DNA of 40,763 nucleotides from an uncultured Parabacteroides sp. (lineage in GTDB: Bacteria > Bacteroidota > Bacteroidia > Bacteroidales > Tannerellaceae): the NCBI GenBank assembly GCA_944326775.1, contig CALVFH010000009.1, positions 1-40,763 on the forward strand. Direction: 5' to 3'. Made by a program: the position numbers and the translations under genes. Of this stretch, positions 17,253 through 25,130 are shown in pieces. Within the stretch, counting starts at the first letter, position 1; every line of letters starts with the position of its first letter. Below the pieces are notes generated by a model that was not told where the DNA came from, made no database searches, and saw only the letters and a list, made by a program, of their open reading frames with translations.

Positions 17253-17906
17253 TTATTTTATAGGGAACAAATAGGTAAGTTTTGCTGATATATTTTGAAT
17301 AGACGATTTTGCAAATGGGTCGCTTTTTGTGCTATAAAACAAATCGCCCAATGCATAATAATATCTTCCTTCAATTAGGAAATGTCCGATGGATGTACGC
17401 AATTCAATTCCCGGTCCACCGCATAATCCCCAATCAAGTTTCTTCTGAATGGGCAGGTCATGTTGAGCATTGTTCCGGTTAGGTTCGGCTCCATTTAAAT
17501 TACTTTCTGTTTTTTCGCTAAAGATATAACCTATTTTAGGTCCTAAATTTACGAAAAAACGGAAGCGATTGCTTCCAAAATAGATATGCGTCATAAAAGG
17601 TACTTCAAAACCTGTCAGTGCCCGGCTGTATTTATATTGCGGTTGCTCTTCGAAGTTCTCTTCCCAACCTTGTTGTGTGTAATTTATCTCCGCTTGCAAG
17701 CCAAGATGATTTTCCGTTAACCAACGAATGGTCAGACCTCCTGTAAAGCCTTTCATCATTTTTTGTTCCACTCTTGGCGCGAAACTAACACGTGAGAAAT
17801 TCATTCCGAATGAGGCACCTACACTCAGTTCTCGTTTAAATACATTTTGTGCTTGCCCAATGAAAGGTAGCACAAGTAAAAGTATGGATAACCTCAATCG
17901 TCTCAT
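17253..17906 (-). CDS. PorT-type outer membrane beta-barrel protein
   Basis: A 217-residue protein with a signal peptide (residues 1-19, ending G-Q-A-Q). The rest is a small barrel of the OMP_b-brl_2 type: alternating aromatic strands such as L-G-L-Q-A-E-I-N-Y-T-Q-Q-G and F-F-V-N-L-G-P-K-I-G-Y, and a C-terminal K-L-T-Y-L-F-P-I-K strand. The family includes PorT of the type IX secretion system, but most members are unrelated in function, and no other T9SS gene is present. Its ATG overlaps the stop of the LysM gene by four bases (ATGA), giving tight translational coupling, so a working partnership between LysM protein and barrel is likely. The exact role is unknown. Confidence 0.78.
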   Translation of the reverse strand: MRRLRLSILLLVLPFIGQAQNVFKRELSVGASFGMNFSRVSFAPRVEQKMMKGFTGGLTIRWLTENHLGLQAEINYTQQGWEENFEEQPQYKYSRALTGFEVPFMTHIYFGSNRFRFFVNLGPKIGYIFSEKTESNLNGAEPNRNNAQHDLPIQKKLDWGLCGGPGIELRTSIGHFLIEGRYYYALGDLFYSTKSDPFAKSSIQNISAKLTYLFPIK

Positions 17907-19774
17907 TGCCTTGTTACTGTAAAATCTTTTTTATAATGTACAATGAAAACATTGGTATTGATGAAGCCACCCCAATTATTTACGCGGTGAAAATCAAAAC
18001 CGGTTTGCAGGCTTTCGTAAGAAATCTTATCAAGGTTTTCTTCGAAGTTCGTACCGTATTTCTCAATGGCATTGAAGAAAAACATACCGGTATCGAAACC
18101 TAACATACCATATTTCGGGAATGTATTTATCAATGTCTTGCTAAACCAGGTCTTGTATAAGTTATAGAAGTGATGGATTCGTTCAGAAAGATTATCTGCA
18201 TAGAAATTGCTATAAATATAGGTATCCAACACATAAAAGTCTTCCAATGCATCCCGGGTGTAAGTCTGCCATTCAGGATAACCGAACAGGGATATGGGAA
18301 AAACTATCTGGCGGGTTTCTTCCGGATTGTCAGGGTTCGGCTCTTCTATTCCGGTTTCAGCCAGCATTCTGAGGGGAGTTTTAATCTGTTTCAAGGCATC
18401 CAACGAAGAAGATGTAGGCAGAACTACGTTCCGCTTTTCCCGATCGAGTAGGGGCAAGATATCTGTGAGGAAAGTCTCTGACTGGTAGTTAATTTCCTTA
18501 TGGGAAATACCTCGTTCCTGCAACTCTGATTTAAAGGCCTTTATAAAATCGGTTTTTACGTCTGTATCCGTAATGTTTACAAGAATAATATTGTCGTTGG
18601 CGAACAAATCACATCCCGCTTGTGCGGCTTTGGAATACAAATAAGAATGAGGAGTATTCACTTGGAAAATCAAGGAATTCGACAAAACATCATCGTTCTT
18701 CGAAGTAAACGGAATAACATATTTAATTTTGTTTTTTTCAGCAAAACGTGCAATTTCTCCTATTTGGTCGTTTTGCACGGCACCAATAATCAGATTGGTG
18801 TTTTTCATATCATCCGTATTCAGAATTTGTTTAAGCTTTTGTGTGCCTTTACCACTGTCATAAACGGAAAGATCTATAGATGTGCCTTGTTTGTGTAAAC
18901 TATCTATAGCCAATAACATGCCTTCATAATATTCTACAAAACGAGTTGTCGTAGCTGAGTTTGCTTCATTCGTTAAAAAAGGCAGTAGGAGCGCTACTTT
19001 GATTTGTTGGACATGTTCAATGTCTTGCGGTTTGCTGAGCAGAGCATTCACTTCTGATTCACTGAGCGCAGAGTTATGTTCCATCTCCTTAACTACTACA
19101 TTTTCAGTTTTTGTAATAGGTATGTAAATAACCATTCCGGCCTTTACACCCTTTTTCAGAGACGGATTTCTTTTCAATAACTCATAACTGGAAATATTGA
19201 ATTTCTTGCATAAACTGTACATTGTCTCACGTCTGGCAATGGTGTATTTTTCTTCTTCTACGGTAGTCTCTTGCTGAATTGTTTCTTTTGGCTCTTCAGA
19301 TGAAGTCCTGTCTGACAGAGGAATACGTATTGTTTTTCCTATCGTAAAAGTTTTGGTGCTCAATCCAGGATTGGCATTAACTATATTTACTGCAGGGACC
19401 TTGTAGCGCATGGAAACGGCATAAAGCGTTTCTCCCTTTTCTATCGTATGGAAAGTATAATTTTCCGTAGGAGAGGCGATACCTGTTTGTTTGGCGATTT
19501 TCTTTTGCTGTGGAATGCGCAAAGTTGCTCCGGCTTTTATACCTTCCTGGCTGCCTGGATTTAAGCGATAAATGTCTTCCGTTGAAACACCGTACATAGT
19601 GGCAATTGCATATACGGTCTGCCCCCGTTCGATGGTATGATAAAATATATCTTTGTCTTGCTCCCCACCAACAATTTGTACTGATTGCCCCGAATCGTCC
19701 TCAGCGATTACATAAGCTTCTACACTTGAAGTAAAGAACAACAAAGCGATAGTATATATCCAAATCTTCTTCAT
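17903..19774 (-). CDS. LysM x3 protein with periplasmic-binding-protein-like domain
   Basis: A 623-residue exported protein: signal peptide (1-20), then three LysM domains at about 43-88, 106-153 and 176-220, each with the G-x-T-x-Y-x-(I/V/L) and N-P opening and an I-P-(Q/L/I) end. After a linker, residues about 260-620 look like a type I periplasmic-binding fold (I-K-V-A-L-L-L-P-F-L, a Y-Y-E-G-M segment, L-I-I-G-A-V-Q-N-D). Such proteins are often labelled amino-acid ABC substrate-binding, yet no permease or ATPase genes adjoin. A peptidoglycan-binding anchor joined to a ligand-binding lobe recalls LpoA, the PBP1a activator, as an alternative. It is first in the long minus-strand run and overlaps the barrel gene. 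Confidence 0.82.
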   Translation of the reverse strand: MKKIWIYTIALLFFTSSVEAYVIAEDDSGQSVQIVGGEQDKDIFYHTIERGQTVYAIATMYGVSTEDIYRLNPGSQEGIKAGATLRIPQQKKIAKQTGIASPTENYTFHTIEKGETLYAVSMRYKVPAVNIVNANPGLSTKTFTIGKTIRIPLSDRTSSEEPKETIQQETTVEEEKYTIARRETMYSLCKKFNISSYELLKRNPSLKKGVKAGMVIYIPITKTENVVVKEMEHNSALSESEVNALLSKPQDIEHVQQIKVALLLPFLTNEANSATTTRFVEYYEGMLLAIDSLHKQGTSIDLSVYDSGKGTQKLKQILNTDDMKNTNLIIGAVQNDQIGEIARFAEKNKIKYVIPFTSKNDDVLSNSLIFQVNTPHSYLYSKAAQAGCDLFANDNIILVNITDTDVKTDFIKAFKSELQERGISHKEINYQSETFLTDILPLLDREKRNVVLPTSSSLDALKQIKTPLRMLAETGIEEPNPDNPEETRQIVFPISLFGYPEWQTYTRDALEDFYVLDTYIYSNFYADNLSERIHHFYNLYKTWFSKTLINTFPKYGMLGFDTGMFFFNAIEKYGTNFEENLDKISYESLQTGFDFHRVNNWGGFINTNVFIVHYKKDFTVTRQ

Positions 19775-19804
19775 TTTCTATGTTTATTTTTTCCGAAAGC
19801 AATG

Positions 19805-19812
19805 CAAAGATA
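19805..19812 (-). promoter_or_regulatory. -7 promoter element for the LysM-gene operon
   Basis: On the minus strand the bases read TATCTTTG, an exact TAnnTTTG match, 30 bases before the ATG at 19774. No -33 box is clear. Confidence 0.55.
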
Positions 19813-19993
19813 GAAATAAATTCTTGTATTGAATATGGACATCCTAAATAACTGGAACCCGGCATAAGGAAGCAATCGAGCATAACGCTATGTAAAACCT
19901 ATAAAGAGGCTGACGTACATTTAGAAAGTCGGGTGAATTTAAAGGACTTTGTTCTTTTTCGTAAGAAAGTCTTTCTATTTAGTGCTTTTTTCT

Positions 19994-20001
19994 TACTTTT
20001 G
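19994..20001 (+). promoter_or_regulatory. -7 promoter element for the cyclophilin-MATE operon
   Basis: TACTTTTG fits TAnnTTTG and lies 21 bases before the ATG at 20023. It supports that start over an in-frame upstream ATG at 19933, which would lie before the promoter. Confidence 0.55.
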
Positions 20002-20022
20002 TCCGGCATTAAAAAGAGATTT

Positions 20023-20700
20023 ATGAAACATATATTTATGACATTCATTTTATCTGCGTTAATGATTTCAGCGCCATTGGTTTCTCTTTGGGGAGAAGAG
20101 CCGGAAACTTTAGTGCAGATAGATACTGATAAGGGAAAGATTACTGTAAAACTTTATAATGATACACCTCTGCACCGGGATAATTTTCTGAAAAATGTAA
20201 GGGAACATCGTTATGATGGTTTGCTTTTTCATCGAGTTATCAAGCAATTTATGATTCAGGCAGGGGATATTAATTCTAAAGATGCTCCACTCGACAAACA
20301 TTTAGGTGATGGAGATTTGGATTATACGATTCCGGCTGAAATTGTCTATCCCAAGCATTTTCATAAAGCCGGAGCTTTGTGTGCAGCTCGTACAGGTGAT
20401 GAAGTGAACCCAGAAAAGGCGTCATCTGCTACTCAGTTTTATATTGTGACAGGTAAATTCTTTACAGAAATGGAATTGGAAAAAATGGAAGAGGAAAAGA
20501 ATATTACCTTTACACCGGAACAGAAAGAAGCCTATATGATGGAAGGAGGAACTCCACATTTGGATGGTAAATATACTATATTTGGTGAAGTGGTGAAAGG
20601 AATGAAAACTGTATTCAAGATTCAGATGGAAGAAACTAATTCCGAAGATCGCCCGACAAAGAACATTAAGATTAAGTCAATGAAAATTATAAATAAATAA
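20023..20700 (+). CDS. Exported cyclophilin-type peptidyl-prolyl isomerase
   Basis: A 225-residue cyclophilin with a signal peptide (hydrophobic residues 4-22, W-G-E-E boundary), so it acts outside the inner membrane. Cyclophilin marks: G-L-L-F-H-R-V-I-K-Q-F-M-I-Q-A-G-D (catalytic Arg after F-H), A-L-C-A-A-R, and S-S-A-T-Q-F-Y-I-V. The usual G-G-D after the F-M-I-Q block is A-G-D here. A charged helical insert (about 150-185, E-M-E-L-E-K-M-E-E) interrupts the barrel before the T-I-F-G-E-V-V strand. It speeds proline isomerisation during protein folding. One base separates it from the next gene, a clear paralogue without a signal peptide. The start was set at 20023 because of the promoter position. 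Confidence 0.9.
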   Translation: MKHIFMTFILSALMISAPLVSLWGEEPETLVQIDTDKGKITVKLYNDTPLHRDNFLKNVREHRYDGLLFHRVIKQFMIQAGDINSKDAPLDKHLGDGDLDYTIPAEIVYPKHFHKAGALCAARTGDEVNPEKASSATQFYIVTGKFFTEMELEKMEEEKNITFTPEQKEAYMMEGGTPHLDGKYTIFGEVVKGMKTVFKIQMEETNSEDRPTKNIKIKSMKIINK

Positions 20701-20701
20701 T

Positions 20702-21457
20702 ATGGAAAAAGAAACGGAAGTTTTGATGCGGACCAATCTAGGTGACATCAAGTTGAAATTATATAATGATACACCTTTGCACCGGGATAATTTTTTGAAG
20801 TTAGTGGATAACGGAACTTATAACGGTTTGCTGTTTCATCGGGTTATTAAGGAGTTTATGATTCAAGGAGGTGATGTGACTTCAAAAGATGCGCCGATGA
20901 CCAAACAATTAGGGGCAGGCGATTTGGGTTATACCATACCTGCAGAGTTTGTCTATCCGAAATATTTCCATAAGCGCGGAGCCCTTTGTGCAGCTCGTAC
21001 GGGCGATGAAGTAAATCCTGAAAAGGCTTCTTCTGCATCGCAATTTTATATTGTGACAGGCAAAAAATATACAGAGAGTGAATTGTCTCAGATGGAAAAA
21101 CAATTGTTAAACCGGTTGAAACAATCAATTTTTGCACGTTTGCAAACAGAAAACAAATCAAAGATTCTTGAACTTTACCGCTCAGGTGATAAAGAAGGAC
21201 TTGCAATTTTGCGAGATACTTTGATTGGCAAGACGGAATTGGAAGCTGAAAAACGAAAAAATGAAGCAAAGTTCACAGACGAGCAATGCCAGATATATCA
21301 GAAAATAGGAGGTGTTCCTTTCTTGGATAACCAATATACCGTTTATGGCGAGGTCGTGGAAGGAATGGATGTGGTAGAGAAAATTGAAGCGAGTAAGACA
21401 AACAAGCAGGATAGACCTAAGGAAAATGTCGTTATCCTCTCTATCCAACGGGTTTAA
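20702..21457 (+). CDS. Cytoplasmic cyclophilin-type peptidyl-prolyl isomerase
   Basis: A 251-residue paralogue of the preceding gene, without a signal peptide and thus cytoplasmic. It keeps G-L-L-F-H-R-V-I-K-E-F-M-I-Q-G-G-D (42-58), A-L-C-A-A-R (94-99) and S-A-S-Q-F-Y-I-V (111-118). A longer helical insert (about 122-200, rich in Lys and Glu) sits where the exported copy has a short one, before Y-T-V-Y-G-E-V-V. Long runs of near-identical DNA in both genes (for example around 20150-20190 and 20755-20800) show that the pair arose by tandem duplication. It starts one base after the stop of the first copy and ends 15 bases before the MATE gene. Confidence 0.9.
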   Translation: MEKETEVLMRTNLGDIKLKLYNDTPLHRDNFLKLVDNGTYNGLLFHRVIKEFMIQGGDVTSKDAPMTKQLGAGDLGYTIPAEFVYPKYFHKRGALCAARTGDEVNPEKASSASQFYIVTGKKYTESELSQMEKQLLNRLKQSIFARLQTENKSKILELYRSGDKEGLAILRDTLIGKTELEAEKRKNEAKFTDEQCQIYQKIGGVPFLDNQYTVYGEVVEGMDVVEKIEASKTNKQDRPKENVVILSIQRV

Positions 21458-21472
21458 AGAAGATATTAGCAG

Positions 21473-22801
21473 GTGTCGCATATCAAGGAAACTATTCGTC
21501 TCGGTATCCCCATTATGTTGGGGCAATTGGGGATTATTGTCGTAGGTTTTGCCGACAACATCATGGTTGGGCACCATAGCACGCAAGAACTGGCAGCGGC
21601 CTCGTTTGTTAATAATTTCTTTAATCTGGCTTTCATCTTTGGAATGGGATTTTCTTATGGATTAACCCCCGTTATTGGAAATCTTTTTTCCCGAAAAGAA
21701 TATGGAAAGATTGGCGCTGTTTTAAAGAATAGCTTATGCATAAATTTGATCGTCGGTATTTTGCTGAGCTTTTGCATGCTGATCTTATTGCTAAATCTTG
21801 ACATGCTAAATCAGCCTCGGGAATTATATCCTTATATCATTCCTTATTATATATTGCAGCTTTTTTCTGTAATATTTGCTATGCTGTTCAACTCTTTTAA
21901 ACAGTTTAGTGATGGTACGACCGATACGCTTACGCCGATGTGGATTATGCTGAGCGCAAATATTTTGAATATTTGTGGGAATTACATTTTGATTTATGGC
22001 AATTTCGGAGCACCGGAGATGGGATTGACAGGAGCCGGAATTTCTACCTTATGTTCGCGTATTTTTACTTTCTTGATCTTTTGCTGGCTTTTTCTACGGA
22101 GTAAGCATTACCGTTTTTATGTAAAGGGTTTTCAAAATGCTAAAATAAATCGATGTAGTATCAATCAATTAGTACATCTTGGTTTTCCGATAGGTTTTCA
22201 AATGGGGGTAGAGAGTGCTTCTTTCAGTCTGAGTGTAATTATGATAGGATGGTTGGGAAGTATCGAATTAGCTGCTTACCAAATAGCTAGTGTTATTACG
22301 ACCTTAGGTTTTATGATGTATTATGGGATTGGAGCTGCCGTAACGATTAGGGTAAGTACATATAAAGGACAAGGCAATTACCGGGAGATTCGTAAGGCAG
22401 CTTTGGCTGGTTTACGTATTGTTGCTGTTTGTATGATTGGTTATATTGCTTTCTTATTATTATTCCGTTCACGTATAGGTTACCTTTTTACATCAGAGGA
22501 AGATGTTGTTAATTTGGTCGCTATTTTTTGTTGGTTTGTTATGCTTTACCAGTGTGGTGACGGATTGCAGATTGTTTTTGCTAACGCATTGCGTGGAATC
22601 ACGGATGTAAAATATATGGCACGTGCTGCTTTTTTCTGTCATATTTGTATGGCCTTGCCTATTGGTTATTTTTGTGGTTTTGTGCTGGATTGGGGTGCTG
22701 CCGGTGTATGGTGTGGCTTTCCAATAAGCCTAACTACATTGGGCCTTTTGCTGTGTCATCGCTTCTTTCGTTTGACAAAAACAGTGAGGGATGTTGGTTG
22801 A
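21473..22801 (+). CDS. MATE family efflux transporter
   Basis: A 442-residue membrane protein with about twelve hydrophobic segments. Family features are the N-terminal R-L-G-I-P-I-M-L-G-Q-L-G block, V-G-F-A-D-N-I-M-V-G-H in the first half, and G-F-P-I-G-F-Q-M-G-V-E-S at the start of the second half. MATE proteins export cationic drugs or metabolites using sodium or proton gradients. The start is GTG at 21473: the next ATG is fifteen residues in and would remove the first part of TM1, whereas GTG gives M-S-H-I-K-E, typical of relatives. It follows the cyclophilin pair by 15 bases, probably on the same transcript; a functional reason is not apparent. It converges on menA. Confidence 0.9.
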   Translation: MSHIKETIRLGIPIMLGQLGIIVVGFADNIMVGHHSTQELAAASFVNNFFNLAFIFGMGFSYGLTPVIGNLFSRKEYGKIGAVLKNSLCINLIVGILLSFCMLILLLNLDMLNQPRELYPYIIPYYILQLFSVIFAMLFNSFKQFSDGTTDTLTPMWIMLSANILNICGNYILIYGNFGAPEMGLTGAGISTLCSRIFTFLIFCWLFLRSKHYRFYVKGFQNAKINRCSINQLVHLGFPIGFQMGVESASFSLSVIMIGWLGSIELAAYQIASVITTLGFMMYYGIGAAVTIRVSTYKGQGNYREIRKAALAGLRIVAVCMIGYIAFLLLFRSRIGYLFTSEEDVVNLVAIFCWFVMLYQCGDGLQIVFANALRGITDVKYMARAAFFCHICMALPIGYFCGFVLDWGAAGVWCGFPISLTTLGLLLCHRFFRLTKTVRDVG

Positions 22802-22827
22802 ACTTAAATTGCTCTATATTCAGCATA

Positions 22828-22848
22828 AACCTCAATATATGTTGGGTT
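22828..22848. terminator. Weak hairpin between MATE and menA
   Basis: AACC-T-CAA (22828-22835) can pair with TTGGGTT (22842-22848) around a 6-base loop, with one bulged base. No T-run follows on either strand. It is the only structure seen in the 55-base convergent gap. Confidence 0.25.
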
Positions 22849-22856
22849 ATAAAGAA

Positions 22857-23744
22857 TTACATTGTCAGCAAGAATGCTGACAACAAAATAGCAAAGACCA
22901 TTACATTCCGGGCTGTAGCACCTAATACTTTATTAAGAGCCTTGCCTTCATATCGTCTCATATCTAGCCAGGTCTTTATAAAAAGAGTAAAGAATAAAGC
23001 AAACAGAAGCTGAAAGAGTAAAGATGCCCCTATAATAAAAGGAAGGATTAAAAGCATCGCAATAAAACCATTGATCAAATACAAGATACGTCCAAAGCGT
23101 CGTCCAAAAATGACAATTGTAGTACGTTTATGGGCAGCCTTATCCTGACGATAATCTCTATAATTGTTGACAATTAGAATATTGACGGATAATACACCAA
23201 TAGCCAAAGATAGCAGGAATGCTAATAACGTGAACGATTGTACTTGTACATAGTAGGTGAAGCAAACAGGAATAATCCCATAAAAAAGCAAAACACAGAT
23301 GTCTCCCAACCCGTTGTATGCTAAAGGGAAAGGTCCTGCAGAATAAGCTAATACACATAAAGCAATAGCCAAACCAACCCAGATCAATTTCAAACCGCCA
23401 TAAAAAAGTAATCCACAACCACAAAGACAAGCAAAGGCAAGAGTGAATAAGGTTGCTAAAAGCATCTCTTTGGGTGTTATCCAACCTTGGGCTACGGCAC
23501 GTTCCGGCCCCAAACGGTCTTCTCCATCAGCACCTTTCTTGAAATCGAAATAATCATTCGCAAAATTACTTGCAATTTGTGCAAATAAAGCTACCAAAAA
23601 ACATAAAATAGCAGGAACTAATTGGAAATGATTATCACGCCAAGCGAGGGCACAACCTAATATTACTGGACTTAATGAAGCTGGTAAAGTTTTCGGACGG
23701 GCGGCTAAAAACCAAATCTGCCCTTTTGATCTTGTTAAACTCAT
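22857..23744 (-). CDS. menA: 1,4-dihydroxy-2-naphthoate polyprenyltransferase
   Basis: A 295-residue UbiA-superfamily membrane enzyme with about eight or nine membrane segments. It attaches the polyprenyl tail to 1,4-dihydroxy-2-naphthoate, a late step of menaquinone synthesis. The first Asp-rich motif N-D-Y-F-D-F-K-K-G-A-D (about 64-74), followed by D-R-L-G-P, and the second N-N-Y-R-D-Y-R-Q-D (near 190) are the Mg-diphosphate sites typical of MenA. Menaquinone is the main quinone of Bacteroidales. The other men genes are not in the window. A promoter element (minus strand, 23772-23765) lies 21 bases before the ATG, back-to-back with that of the small secreted protein gene. Confidence 0.93.
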   Translation of the reverse strand: MSLTRSKGQIWFLAARPKTLPASLSPVILGCALAWRDNHFQLVPAILCFLVALFAQIASNFANDYFDFKKGADGEDRLGPERAVAQGWITPKEMLLATLFTLAFACLCGCGLLFYGGLKLIWVGLAIALCVLAYSAGPFPLAYNGLGDICVLLFYGIIPVCFTYYVQVQSFTLLAFLLSLAIGVLSVNILIVNNYRDYRQDKAAHKRTTIVIFGRRFGRILYLINGFIAMLLILPFIIGASLLFQLLFALFFTLFIKTWLDMRRYEGKALNKVLGATARNVMVFAILLSAFLLTM

Positions 23745-23764
23745 CGGTTTTCTTTTATTTTTTG

Positions 23765-23772
23765 CAAAAATA
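23765..23772 (-). promoter_or_regulatory. -7 promoter element for menA
   Basis: Minus-strand TATTTTTG fits TAnnTTTG, 20 bases before the menA ATG at 23744. No clear -33 box. Confidence 0.5.
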
Positions 23773-23790
23773 CGAATAAAAACGGCTTTC

Positions 23791-23824
23791 TTTGCTCTTT
23801 ATTCCGAAAATCGCTTTATATTTG
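23791..23824 (+). promoter_or_regulatory. Promoter of the 134-residue secreted protein gene
   Basis: TTTG at 23791-23794 and TATATTTG at 23817-23824 are 22 bases apart, close to a full Bacteroidetes -33/-7 pair. The expected RNA start falls at about 23830, at or next to the start codon. Confidence 0.6.
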
Positions 23825-23829
23825 TCCCC

Positions 23830-24234
23830 GTGAAACAGATGGTATATATATTAGGGATCTTAATTGCATTGCTGTTTTTTTCGGTAGAGAAAAATGGAGA
23901 AAAGAGTAATGCATGTACAGCACTTACGACAAGTGAAGCTGTTGTGCAAAAAGAGGCATGCTCTGATATGCAAACTCAAATAGCTGTTCTAAGTAAAGAT
24001 TTAAAGGACAACCATCTATTAACACCTAGACGTACTTTTACATCAGTTACGCAAAACATAACCATTCGGGAATATGACGGAGTAAGTCGTATTCTACAAT
24101 ATTTCCGCTTAAAGGGAGGCAATATTTTAGAGAAAGTACAAGAAAAGGAAACTTATACCCAAACAATCTATTTTTCTACACTATTTTGTCGCATGGCCCA
24201 TCACGTTTTTGTCATGCGGAAGTTGCTGATTTAG
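23830..24234 (+). CDS. Small exported protein of unknown function
   Basis: A 134-residue protein (GTG start) with one N-terminal hydrophobic segment (residues 4-18) acting as signal or anchor. The middle is polar, with two Cys (29 and 39), followed by R-E-Y-D-G-V-S-R-I-L-Q-Y-F-R and a C-terminal segment with Cys, a His pair and M-R-K-L-L-I at the end. I recognise no domain. If GTG at 23830 is used, the message has no leader, given the promoter at 23817-23824; ATG at 23839 (131 residues, M-V-Y-I-L-G) is the alternative and would also be nearly leaderless. The gene is divergent from menA and about 170 bases before the next small gene. Confidence 0.6.
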   Translation: MKQMVYILGILIALLFFSVEKNGEKSNACTALTTSEAVVQKEACSDMQTQIAVLSKDLKDNHLLTPRRTFTSVTQNITIREYDGVSRILQYFRLKGGNILEKVQEKETYTQTIYFSTLFCRMAHHVFVMRKLLI

Positions 24235-24406
24235 TTTTACAAGTATGCATTTAAAAGAGGGATTAGCCAGTATGAGCATGATCTCTCCTAATTTGTTGTG
24301 GCTATTATTCTGTTGGATTTATAGCTTCCACTATAGAATATATTGTCGCTTCTATCCTTTATTTTTATAGTAAATAAAATTTTGCACTTGTAAAAGTTAA
24401 TATATT

Positions 24407-24610
24407 ATGGCAACGAAATCAAGTAAATTCAATTTGTGGTTATCAATTATCGTCACACTCGTAGGATGCGTATTGGCTTGTAGCTCAATCATTCCAAATG
24501 ATTATCTTAAACTAGTTATAGTATTAGTTGCTTTAGGATTCGGCTTATTTGGAATAATGAAAAGTTTGAGTAATACTGTTTCTGCAGAAGAAGAAAACAC
24601 TGTAAAATAA
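24407..24610 (+). CDS. Small two-helix membrane protein
   Basis: A 67-residue protein with two hydrophobic helices (about 10-27 and 33-51) joined by a short S-I-I-P-N-D-Y turn, and a charged C-terminal tail (E-E-E-N-T). No domain is recognised. Start ATG at 24407 is preceded by an AT-rich leader; an imperfect -7 element with TTTG lies at 24377-24384. It is 35 bases before a second small two-helix protein, and the two probably share a transcript. Codon use is like its neighbours, so it looks genuine, but a short open frame of this kind remains a moderate call. Confidence 0.6.
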   Translation: MATKSSKFNLWLSIIVTLVGCVLACSSIIPNDYLKLVIVLVALGFGLFGIMKSLSNTVSAEEENTVK

Positions 24611-24645
24611 ACATATAAATAACAAGCTTTTTAATAAAAAGGAAT

Positions 24646-24837
24646 ATGAAGGTGAATAAGAATCTTGCAGAAGCATTACTTATGCTTTCTTGTATTTGCT
24701 TAGTATTGGTTGGGACAACAACGTTCGAGAATACTACAGCAAAAACGGTAATTATGGTAGTATTGGCAATTCTGGCTGTGGTAATGGCTATAGCTCGTTT
24801 TACGGGTGGCGCTAAACAAGAATCAGAAGCCAATTAA
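24646..24837 (+). CDS. Small two-helix membrane protein
   Basis: A 63-residue protein with two hydrophobic helices (about 8-25 and 31-50), an N-terminal K-V-N-K-N start and a polar tail (G-G-A-K-Q-E-S). Its shape matches the preceding 67-residue protein, and the gap is 35 bases with the ATG in A-rich surroundings. No family recognised. The pair could form a small membrane complex or be stress-related; nothing in the sequence shows which. Confidence 0.58.
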   Translation: MKVNKNLAEALLMLSCICLVLVGTTTFENTTAKTVIMVVLAILAVVMAIARFTGGAKQESEAN

Positions 24838-24854
24838 AAAAGTTTTTATGGTAT

Positions 24855-24912
24855 TCTCGTTTCTGCCGTTGTCACTTCGGCGTGACCCCGCGGTTATCCG
24901 AGATTCATTTTT
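24855..24912 (+). ncRNA. Candidate structured RNA or terminator
   Basis: A closing stem TCTCG (24855-24859) with CGAGA (24899-24903) encloses a hairpin GTCAC (24871-24875)/GTGAC (24882-24886) and a weak CGG-TTAT-CCG hairpin (about 24891-24900). Five T follow at 24908-24912. It is distinctly richer in G+C than its surroundings. It could end the small-membrane-protein transcript or be a small RNA. Confidence 0.35.
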
Positions 24913-24993
24913 CTGCCTATTTCAATTAAACTTGCTGTTACTTGGATAGAGTGTTTAGTCACTCGACAACCAAGAAACGAGACGATTACAAAG

Positions 24994-25028
24994 AAGGTCG
25001 CTGGAAATTCAAACTTCCATGCGACCTT
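24994..25028 (+). terminator. Strong hairpin upstream of rfbA
   Basis: AAGGTCGC (24994-25001) pairs with GCGACCTT (25021-25028), and GGAA (25003-25006) with TTCC (25015-25018), leaving a two-base/one-base internal loop. An alternating TA stretch rather than a clean T-run follows. It may be a terminator or a leader element upstream of the rfbA promoter. Confidence 0.5.
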
Positions 25029-25122
25029 TATATATATAATGTATCCAAGGAAGAAACCATCTGTTTAGGTAAGATAAATACCATATTTCAAGCGAAGAAA
25101 CATAAACTTCTCTTTTTTATGT

Positions 25123-25130
25123 TACCTTTG
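25123..25130 (+). promoter_or_regulatory. -7 promoter element for rfbA
   Basis: TACCTTTG fits TAnnTTTG, 25 bases before the ATG at 25156. No clear -33 box. Confidence 0.55.

Noticed and set aside
17253-17906. Type IX secretion component PorT
   Set aside because: Only the broad barrel family is supported. No other T9SS genes or C-terminal sorting domains are in the window.
17903-19774. Amino-acid ABC transporter
   Set aside because: Only a binding-protein-like lobe is present, fused to LysM domains, with no permease or ATPase genes nearby.
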